Part shown: piece after piece, positions 37,986 to 49,900 of the stretch
Numbering within the stretch: position 1 is the first letter of the stretch
Layout of the letters: every line of letters begins with the position of its first letter
Source of the DNA: Pieris napi
Taxonomy: Eukaryota > Arthropoda > Insecta > Lepidoptera > Pieridae
NCBI RefSeq assembly: GCF_905475465.1
Contig: NC_062259.1
Location: 6,520,501 to 6,584,500 of the forward strand
Direction: 5' to 3'
DNA length: 64,000 bases
Program-made: the position numbers and the translations under genes
The notes under the pieces: model-generated
The model's input: only the letters and a program-made list of their open reading frames with translations
Databases searched by the model: none
Told to the model about the DNA's origin: nothing

Positions 37986-40900
37986 TTAAGCATTAGACTG
38001 CTTAGCAGCTGTCAGTATCTCCCTTGAGATAATAAGTCTTTGAATTTGTGATGTACCTTCGTATATTTGGTAAATTTTCGCGTCACGCATTAATTTCTCA
38101 ACGGGATATTCTGTATTGAATCCATTTCCGCCGAATATCTGAACCGCATCTGAGGCAGCTTTGTTAGCGATTTCTGAAGCGTGGCACTTCGCGATTGAAG
38201 CCATCAATGTGTTTCTTTGTCCTATAAAATATATTATGTTTAAAATAGGGCATAAGTACTTTTAGAAATTGGAAATACTCAACTTTTATGGTTCTTTGGT
38301 TACCATGGTAACCATTACCGTAATAACTTTAATCCACATAGTGAGGCACATATTCTTCAATACATTTAGCGTAAATTGACCCTAAACATTTTGATATTCA
38401 TAGACTAAGAGCTAACTATGAATACGTTTTAAATACACAGTAGGTATATTAAAAACGTTGTCTTCGACATACGCCATTACTTATGAAAAATTTGCTGAAA
38501 TTATAATACAGTGTATACTCTATAATTTCGACAATAGACAATTAAGAAACAATACAAACCAGTCAAACTTATAGAGTAATTTCATTTTAGGAACGAAAAT
38601 TGAATTATAATAAAATTACTATCTATAAATATTGTTAAGTATTTTTATTTTTTAGCTTATGTCTGGAAGACACTGCCTACATATGGTTTATCCTGCATTT
38701 AATACGTATAGTGTTTTCCAAATGTACATATAGAAACGTCGATTTTTTATAGAATAATATGCCCCCTGACAAACGAGCAGTAAGGTCACCTGATGTTTTG
38801 TCATACGATCGCCCACACATATGCAAGGTGTGTTGCCGGCCTTTTAAGAATTAGTTTTTTCTTTTCTTGAAGGAATTCGAATTGTCATAGATTAATAGGC
38901 AGATGGTTCCACATAGTGTAGTGTCCGTCATCGAGGTGGATGGAATTTCGTATTCCGCCGACCACTAATGTAACTCAGTAAGCAACTCGTTTGGTTATAT
39001 CATAAAGTTATTACCGTGGTCAACCATCCAGGCGGCCCTTTGCCAGGCAAGTCTGGCACTCTCAACACCAATCGCCATGTCAGCGATCATAAAGGCCACT
39101 GCCTGGTGAGCCGCGATTGGTACACCGAATGTTTTGCGTTCTAACGAATATTTCGTCGCTTCATATAATGCTCGTGCCGCGAGACCGGTAGCGCCAGACG
39201 CGACCTACAAAATTAAAAGTTATAACCCTTCAACCTTTAGCCCTTAGTGTCTGTTTCGTGGTCATTTTAATAGGCATGGTGATCAGCCTCATGTGCCTGA
39301 CATGCCGATGTTTGAGTCTAATACCCTATTATTTCTTTACAAGACGCTACACCGATACGCCATATCTCAACTGCACCGATTTTGATGAAATTTGGACCTA
39401 AGATACTTAATAAATTTGCAGAAAATTTGAACAGTTTGGAAGCCTAGTTTAAAAGGCCTACAAACACAAGCTGCGATATTATCCAAGTCCACCGGAAAGC
39501 TTAAATAAATTTCAAAACGCTCCACAGCTGTTGGTATGTTAAAACCTCGGGGTTTATAAAAAAAACTTAGAACACTTCACATATATCTAGCTCGAATTCA
39601 CTTATTTTGAAAAGCCACTATTCCATTAACCATTAACATCTGCCCCCGTGAACTTCGTTTCGCCTTAATATGATTATTTTACTTAGCTTATCTTTTTAGT
39701 AGCTAGATTGACCAACAAATAGAACATTTTGCTATGCAACCCCATAGACTGTTCGCTTTTCCGGAATGAAAACTTAAGTAATTATTCAATGATTTTTTAG
39801 TTTTTTTTTTTAATTTTGCTCAATATAAACTTCCTCAGAATTCAAGCAATAAATAAAAAAAATGGTTCAGCCGTCTTCGAGTTTTGAGCTTAGCAATATA
39901 TTTTGCGATTCATTTTTATTTATATAAATAAAAGGAATTATGTTTTAATCACAATGGTTATTCATTTCATAGTGAATTATTTCTGCACAAGTATAATGTT
40001 CGATTAAATTGGCTCTATGTTCTAATTCAATACATACAGGTGGACGAGTCTTGTCAAAGGCCCCCATAGCGATCTTGAAACCATCACCTTCACCAAGGAG
40101 AACATTCTCTTTGGGCACGCGAACATCTTCGAATGATATGCCGCGCGTATCGGACGCGCGTTGTCCCATGTTCAATTCCTGGAAAGAAATATTTTTAGAG
40201 CGCAGAATGTTTCTTTTTTGTTTTCTACATATGTATAGTGTGTATAAGAGTAGCTGTCTCCAAGACATGGGTCCACTAAATCAGTGTTGATGGTGGTGGC
40301 CGGTGCAGAGCTTTGCATTTCGTTTGTTTTGTGTATGCTGTAATGAACCAAATAATTTTCCTTTCATCCTAAATTAGCCAAGTTCATAATTATTTGTTTG
40401 ACAAGTGATTTTAAATGCAACGTTTTATTTGCGAAGACAAGTGATTTTAAATAGTTGAAGTCGGTGGCGGTTGTTCTATGAATATGTTCAAATATATATA
40501 TATACGTTGAATGAAACTCCGTCCGTAACTTACTCCATTCTTAGATTGCGTCACGGTATTCCCATTCGATTTTAGAAATAGGTCACCGATATTTCTCTAA
40601 TTTTAAGAAGACTTTTAGTGATAATATATCGACGCAATCCTACCGACTGCGCCAGTTAAGTACGGTAGCGGTTGTTGTATAGATATGTTCAAATATATGT
40701 TTGTTTAAAGCTGGGTAAAAACTGTCTTTAATTGTTTAAAACATGAGCTTATAACTAAGATAAGAACATTAGGGTTGCGACTCTTTAACAATAAACTAAC
40801 TTGACTTATTGGAATTCGTAGATCTAAGTGATACTTATTGGACATTATCGGAAACCAGAATGTTAAATTACAATTTATGAGTATGGTTAAAACTAAAGGA

Positions 40901-43900
40901 CTCATATTGGCTTCAAGTGTGCGATATTGTTCACATTTTGTTTACGCTTTTAATTATTAACTAAAATACATATATAACTTAACTAATGTTAGGTTACATA
41001 ACTCTTGCTATTAGAGATTTCCATTCAAAACACGCGGCGCAACCTTGGAGTTTTTGAAAAGTCAGTAAAAGTTGTTACCATGGAAACAAGGCAAATAAAG
41101 TTATAGGTAAACAAGTATTTTTTAAATGCAATTTAAAAAGTGGCATCATGTTAGAAGTATGGTGAACAATGCCTTAAGAGATCTTTCGAGTCCAGAAGAT
41201 GACGAAGTTCCAGGGTATGACGTCATCGCGTCATCGGTTTTCAGTTTTATTGCAAATAGCTACTATTGAAAACGAGAAAGTACGTACCTTGCGTCCAGGG
41301 TTAACGCCGGGCCAATCTCTCTCCACAATGAAGCCAGTGAATGCCTTACTAGCTGGGCATTTGGGGTCCGGGTTTGTTCTCGCCAACACAAAGTACCTAA
41401 TTTTTAATATAGTATTTTAAATAAGAAAACGTGTGTGTACTTATGTACACGCGTTAGAAGTTATACTTCTTTGGCGTAATTTTTTTCCCTCTTCGAATTG
41501 CTTTTCTTGTCTATTTTAATGGTCACTTCCAATCGAAACGATATGATATGTACTAATCATGATATTTAACAATAAACCTTATGTTTTTTATCACATCACG
41601 TTTTCTCGTATAGACATCATTATTTTGGTTCAAATAAACACGACTCTGAAAAATACTACGCCATGACAGACAATGCAACTTGTCGATAAAACAGAGCAAG
41701 CGCCAACTTGCGGCCCAGACTGGTGTCGGTTTTTGTGACGGTGTGCGGGTGTCGGGTTTTTGGAACGGCGTGCGCGCGCATCGTAAAATTTACTCTCATC
41801 ATTTTTCCTAACGCGGCAAAACAAGTATAACTTCACAGAATAGTAATAATTGCGCATACCCTACACAACAATAAAAAACATAAGAATTACCAGTTGGCGA
41901 CACCACCATTGGTGATCCACATTTTCTGGCCATTGATGATCCATTCGTCACCTTTCTTTACTGCTTTAGTCTTTACTCCAGCCACGTCAGACCCGGCACC
42001 AGGTTCCGTCACACAGTAAGCCTGAAATAATTCTACATTTGAAGGTAAAAGTAGGCGTGGTCCTTACATGGTTTTATGGTCGTTGTTACAGGTCGAAGGA
42101 ACTTAAATTACGTATATTCAGCTTAACGATAAGCTGAATATACTGAATTACGACTAAGTTTATTCTTAGGTAATGACACTATTTGTTAGTTACTTAAGCT
42201 AATAATGTTTATAGATATAAAAAATAAATATAAAATGGATGTTTTTTTATTTTTATATAACATGCAACGTGTAATATTCTATTTGAGCGATGCATTCTCG
42301 GGCTTCCGTTTTGTTCCCATCAAGCACTTCTTAGTTTTCCATTAAATCGTTACTATACGACATCGATTCGATAACATGCTTGCCTATTCGTTTTGAGCAA
42401 TTAAATAGACGCAAATAAGTAACGGCTATCACTATGTATATTTTATATTGTAATTCAGGTTTGAGGGTCATTGACCCTCGGGAAAGACGGGCAAGGTACT
42501 CCAACCTAAAGATCTACAAATAGCTTTTTATAAAATTATAATCTAATTATTATGATATTTGTGAATAAGGTATATGTTGTGTAACCTCTAGATAGTCATA
42601 CCACTTGACTTTCCTTTCAGAAAAACGCGTTGTGGTCCAAGCATTCTAATTAACAATCTAGGTAAGAGTTCTTACCGTATTTCAAAGTGTAAGCGGGTAA
42701 TATCCAGAATGCCCCCTTACACTTTTAAATAATTTTTTCTTTACTTTTTTTTTCTCTTGTACCTTTTCTCTGTACCTATATATATCAATGTGCCGAGTGT
42801 GGGCAACTCTTTGTTTATATATTTGCGCCCCTCTAAACAAAATTAACGTTAAAGTTCATTCGATTTGCTTGACAAGTTCATTAAGTATTCGTTTGATCGT
42901 ATAAACGGTGTACGATATTTTGCAGTACAAACGCCATGTGAATGGGTCTATATACAATTTTTAAATATTATAATTAATAATACTTACGGCAACAAGGGGT
43001 TCGTCGATGAGCCTACCCAAATACTTCTTTTGCTGTTCCTTATTTCCGGCAATAATTACTGGCGTTTGCTGAAAACATTAGGCATCTTTGTAAGATCTAA
43101 TCCAATCGATATGAATGTAAGTTAGCCATTAGTGACAGTTAAAAGTACCTATAGAAACAGGAAACCAGGACCACATTAAAGGTATAAGATTCATAAAATT
43201 CAATAATAAATAAAATCAATAGACTTTCGCTAATATTAAATCATTTATAGTGAAAATAGTTCTATTGATTTTACTTTATGAATGTTAGTATATAATTTAA
43301 GATGTATTAAGAAGCATGACCATTACCAAGTACTCTTGGAGAGCTTTGACAATTGAACTTCGATACGTAGATATTACCTTAATATTTTTTTCCAACACTC
43401 TCTCTACTTTATGTATTAAACCTGTACAAACTATAATGTTTTTTATTTTAATTTATGTATATAGGGTTTGAAATTCATTAACAAGCATCTAAGCTTGGTA
43501 CTACACGACGAGACATGCACTAGCTCATGCCATAATTATAGATTGGTATTTGCCACTCACTCCAAGACCACTTGCTTCCAATGCAGTCGCTATGCCTGTA
43601 CAACCGAACGCAAACTCCTCCCCAATCAAACACCCATCAAAGACTCCCATATTCATTCCACCTGTAATTTAGGATGATTCAAGCGATAAATATGAGTCGA
43701 GTAGAATGATTTAACCTTTACCAACAGTACAGTACTATCATAGGAGAGATGAGTTCCTGTCTCCCACTCAAAACTATATTGAAATATTAATAAAAGAATA
43801 ATTGTGTTTGGCATATGTCAATAACACGTACAAGTATTTTTAGTTATATTCATGGTGATCAAAGATGATATTCACAGTGAAAACTTTACAATTATCCTGT

Positions 43901-46900
43901 ATCTACTTTCATTAATTTAATTTAAGAATTTTAATTCAAACATCAGTATTTGATAAAATCAAATATAATGTTATATCTTAGTTTACTTTGTCAATAAATA
44001 AACAATTCCCAATAATAATTAGCCAGGAATATATAAAAACTGTTATTATATACACAAAAGTACAATAAATTCTATAATAATATATGATATAATGATCCCT
44101 GTACATGAGGCTCGTTCGTACATTCGTGCACTCATGAGTTAGTAAAAAAGTAAATGACAAAGATATATGTACTTAAAATAGAGAGTGAGTAGAGGTTTCT
44201 CTAAGTCCAAAACGGGAGAAATATTCCATTATGTTGTGTTTTATTCCTGATATAGGTACCTTTAACCGCTTAAAGCGACATGTCAAAGCAGTTCACCCAG
44301 TGCCAAAATAAGATAAATAATTTACGACTTACTTCCGTATCTATACAAAGTTTTAAATAATTTCTAAATTAAGCCATTATTTCTAACGTTCTTAATGAAT
44401 ATTTTATGTGTAGTACACGCACATTGCTTATGTAGAAATTTAGATCCACTCTAGCTTAATTGTTACTTATTTACCAAGTTGCAAAGAACTGCTAAGTATG
44501 ATTTCGTAAAAATATTCACAAATTTATTTTTACCAATTTCTCAACTACAGTATAAAAATTGCATAATCAAATACTTAATTAAACCATATAACTATAGATA
44601 CGGAGGCATGTTAACTCATTTACCGAAACAATTTGAACGCCTTATGTTACATATATTTCGGCACCTTAAAAATTTTTGATAATCCCAATAACTCACTCCC
44701 AAATTCGTTCCACCAACAGCCGTTCCGATGCCGGTACAACCGAAAGAAAACTCTTCACCGATGAGACATTCTTCAAACACTCCTAAATTGCCTACACCCC
44801 CTGTAATTACGCCTTTTAATAATGCAAGCATGGCCGATATCAATAAGAAAAGAATAGACCGCATGCTTTCCTAATCACACAAATCACAACATTAAAGTGC
44901 GGATGCTCACTCCGACTTCACTGATGTACAAAGATGCCATCATTCCTGAACAGCCGAAAGCTAGCTCTTCGCACACGATACAACTCTCCATAACGCCTAA
45001 GCCTAACCCGCCTGAAATTAAAATGCTGATAATGCTCAGCATATTTTATATACCTTCACCGCAAGTATTAACATACTTTATTATATATTGAATCATTAGG
45101 ATCTCATCCTTGTCTGTTAATTGCTATATTACAATCAGAATACTATATCTCATTCGGACTTACACCTATATTAGAAAGACGGTTGCTTTAATACCAGCAC
45201 AGCCAAATGCCACTTCTTCAGTTACCAAACAACCGTCAAAGACTTCTAATATTAGTTCCTTACATATGAAATTGGCGTTTTTTACGGGAGGAACAAAAAG
45301 TAGTTTTGTAATTTAATCTATATTTAATTAATCAAAGTATGTACCATTGCTATCTATGAACTTTTGTCATCTTATATGTTCATTGATCCCTTTACTTAAA
45401 AAAACATTCGGACGGGAATAAATTCTTTGAAGGCGGTTTCGTCTGCCCCATCAGAGTTGAATTTTTTACCTTGCAAGAAGTTATCAAAATTTCGAAAAAA
45501 TGTGTTCTGTTGGAGCAAGGTCCGGGGAGTACGGTGTATGTCTTAGACTTTCCAATTGAAGCTAACAAATTGAATTTGGACTTCCTAACCAAAGAGATAT
45601 TTGAGGTCAAAGTGTACGATAAAACGCCATATGTAAAGATCTAATATTATTACAGATTCATCTGTATATAAAGAATATCAAAATAAAACGATGCATTTTA
45701 GTCGTAGTCCTATTAGATTACATGATAATCAAACATAGGTAAATGGAAAAGAGATTGAGATTTTTTTCTGTATGAACATGAGAAAATATTATTCTATTTA
45801 TGCCTTCATATGCCATCGTCCGGAACGAGATATGTAGAGTTGTTTAGAATCCTCCGCTGAAATTCACTCTCCTCGACTATTTTTTTGTATTATTCAATTT
45901 ATAGTCGCCAAAGTAGGTTTTCGACTATAAATAGGCTTGTGAATAATAAAGCTATGTTCTAAAACACCTACCTTTTCTGCGTAGTCCAGCCGTCTTCAAG
46001 AAAGATATAAAAAATAGTCATAAGTTATCTTCGTAATATAAATGGAATTTAATTAATTTGATACTAAATGTTTTTATAACAATTATGTATAATTTTATGC
46101 CTGCCTAGAAAAATTCTGAATTCCATAGAAAATAAGTATAAATTAGAATTAATAACAGATAAGATTATTGTACTTTGTACGATGATCATCGGGTAATTAC
46201 ATAACATATTTATTGATAGACTCAGACTATAAACAACAGGATGCAAATGTGACGAACCTAACGTGAATAATAAGGTGAAAAATATTTCGGTACGAACAAA
46301 GAAATATATATAACAGTCAAAAATAATTTTCTTATAACAAATATTTATATTAATTTTCTAGAACAGGGGGGGGGGGCTGTCACGAACCTAGTTTCACTTG
46401 AAATTACTTCTACTTCAAATATAATTGAAATGTAAAAAAAAAACCCAGTAGAGCAACAACTTCATGAGCATTTCTTTTCTTAATTGGCAAGAAGGTGATC
46501 AGCCTTCTACGCCTCACACACGCCGTCTAAGTCTTGCCCATTTCCTCTGGATTTTTTCCTTCACCGTATGAACGAGTGTTAAATTGCCACATAGAAAGAC
46601 CACTGGTGCACAGCTGGGGCTCAAACTTTCGACCCCAGGGATGAGGGTTGCACGCTGAAGCCACTAGGCCAATACTGCTCATAACTAATCTAAATGAATA
46701 ATGTAACTACATAAACATTTGAATGTGAGATGACATTACCACAGTGTTCCGGAATATGTCCATTCATAAGCCCGAGCTCCCACGCCTTCTTGACAATGGG
46801 CCATGGGTACTCCCCAGACTTGTCATATTGAGCTGCTACTGGTGTAATTTCTTCCCGGGTAAATTTCCTTGCCAATTCTTGAAGTGCTTTTTGTTCATCA

Positions 46901-49900
46901 GAGAGTTCTGAAACAATGAATGTTATGTATTATTAAATTAAAGAGTAATTTAAACTAAATTAGCAAATTAATGAATATAGCAAGTTTTATTTAAACTTTG
47001 TATATGATTCGTATACCGGGATCGAGACTGCGCTAATTATGTTAAAAACATATTGAATTTTGACATACTGAAGACATATTTCGCGTTACGGATTAACTCT
47101 GTATCTAAAATTAATTCATTAACGTTTATAAAATTAATTATTGTTGAAGCATCTTAATTATATCTAATCGCTCCATTGTGTTCTTGTGTATCTTTCTTAT
47201 GATCATTATCAAATCAAATGAAGGACACATAAAATCCACAAACAGATATACGTTAACTGTTTCATTCAGTTCCACGTGTCGACGTATAAACAATATTTTA
47301 TAGTAAAATTACTCATTGAAAAAAAAATATAATTCTGTTTTTGTTAAAATTTATTACGAAAATTTTGTATTACGTAAGTGACTTGGTGCCTCAACGAGGA
47401 AATTTGTAAAAAGTTTAGAATAATTTAAGAAGTAACGACCGTATGAACCGTTTTATTAAAAAAAATCAAATTACAAGTAAAATATGTTAAAAAAATGACT
47501 AATTGCCCCTTCCAAAAGGTAGTTTCATATCCAGAAGAATGAGCAAGAAACTCCATACTTACTCTTTTAAAATAGTTTTTACAATATTTTGTATACATTG
47601 ATTTGATAATTATATATGAATACCATGTACCTAGAGTAAAGTACTATTTATCGTTCTGAAACATACATACATGTAAGTGTTTGTATGTTTTTACTTTCCT
47701 CATCTATGTATCCAACAAGTATATTTATGGCGATTTACAGCGGCTTAAAGTTCAAATTGTTAAAGAGAATGTTGTAGCCTTTAGTGTTATTGAATAGTCA
47801 TCGGCTTTAGTGAGACATTTTTGTTTATTGAAGTTATACTTCTTTAGGCGCGTTATGAAAAATTGATGAGAGTGAAATTTTACGATCGCGCGCACCGTGA
47901 CACAAAATTAACAGAATGAAGTTGCCCACGGAAAATGCTACGGAATTGGACATAATTTAAAAACAACATTCGAATAATAATAGAATTTATGCTACACTTA
48001 ATGTAAGAGAATAATAATAATAATTTTTCAAATGTAAACTGAACTTTATTGACTATAATGACTCCTTTTCCAGTCTTTGATTATATAATTGTAATTAATT
48101 ATTTGGATGCAATCAAAAACTATTTTTAATAATGCCAAAGAAGTATAACTTCTTACGCGCGTACATAAGTACACGCACCCTTTTTATTTCTTTTGCTGTA
48201 TCTCTTGTAAAAATCCGAATGTACGAAATATTGTTTGCATTTGTTATAAATGTAATAAGTTCTTTTTGATTATGTACTTATTTCTCCTTCTCAAAACTTC
48301 AATCAACAACTCTCCTATTGCACACTAAAACACCTTGCATCAAGTCAAAGGTGTAACAATAATAACAAACACTTCTTAGATTGATAATAGATATTAAAAG
48401 ATAATTAATTTTATATCTCGAACCAAATTCGATTTTACGATAAAGGTTTCCACATTGTCATATTATATCTGTGTTAGATAGATAGATAGATATTGACGTA
48501 ACCTAAATGAATTAGATAAGAAAATTAAATAGAATTTGTGTTAAAATAGGACGCGATATTTTCAAAGTGATAAATATTTTTAGAGTTGGGTAATTGTATG
48601 AAAGTTGCCTTATTTGATTTTCCAATAAAAACGATTTTCTTTTCCATATGGCGAGGGGGCGATGATGAATTTGAACAGGTGCTACTTGTGGTACTACTAG
48701 TAGAACTGGCAGTTAATGTTAATTTAGATGCATTTAATTATTTTATACACTATGTATAAGTGTTTACACATAGTTTTTATAAGTGTACTTAAATTAATAT
48801 TTTGAATAGTGTTCTGATATTTTCGTTATAGTAAATTTGTTCATAGAAAAAGTATCTTGTAACACACAAGAAATCTTTTGTGTTACAAGATAACTTGTGT
48901 TTATCTCTGTATGTACACTTAAAATTTAAATTATAACTGAGGTTTTGCTGCATATTTTGTACTAACCTAAGTCTTGACAACAACCGGAGGCAATGATATC
49001 TTAATCCTTTTAGTGTCATATAAAATTTCAATTTATTTTTATATATGTCGGAGCCAACTAGCTTATATAGCAGTTCAATAAACATTCTAGCCGTTTAACT
49101 AACGGCTTGAAAGATATTCAGCCGTAGCGTTTGTTACCACATTTAATAAACTGGCTGGCTAATACTTAGGCCATTTGTACGATAGAGTTATAATTTGGCA
49201 GAAATAAAAAAGATAAACATATGCCATAAAAAATAATGCTTTTAAAATTGAATTGCAAATTCACATTAGGTATTATAGACACTACACTCTTTCATTGTAT
49301 TTGTTGTTTTTCATGAAAATTTGGAAAACACCATCAAAGTTGTGGTTTGCCGACGCCATATTGACAGTTTGTAGAGTTTCGTTTCTAATTTGAGAGTAGC
49401 AAAAAGTGGAGTTAAATTAATTTAAAAAAAAAAAAACTATTGTGTGTTTATTAAGTTAAAGTTTTAAAATTTTGGAATTAATAATTAGTTATGAAGTAAT
49501 CAGAATAATTCAAGAGCCAATTAGCTCAACTGTTATGTAATTATAAATTAATATCACTTTATTACTACTAAATTATGCATACTTAATTATTATAACTATT
49601 ATGATTAATAGAATGGTTAATTGTCTAAACGTTATTAATCATTAACTCCTTCAGGTGTGTAATTGGGAAATAAATAATAATATGTAAGTAGCTCCATACT
49701 AATATGTGTGGACCAACAGCAGAAACAATTTTGTGACTAAACAGTTCATAGATTCACTATCAGAAATAGCGAATGACTCTGATCATATAACAAGTCACTC
49801 CTTGTTAGATTACATTTATGTAAATACTGATAATTTTGCACAAAATATTTAGATTTCTTTACTTACCAAAGCACAAGCCAGTAGATGGGATTTCTTTGGC

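Noticed and set aside
42560..42720. Possible LINE fragment (AGAAAAACGCGTTGTGGTCC) similar to 12560-12620
   Set aside because: The shared stretch is short and the protein reading is interrupted, so it is not listed as a feature.
45166..45258. ACADM exon copy D as a fourth functional alternative
   Set aside because: In-frame stop, missing codons, and a lost or displaced acceptor next to a mariner.
45392..45610. 72-codon minus-strand frame as a gene
   Set aside because: It is the wrong frame over a frameshifted mariner transposase C-terminus.
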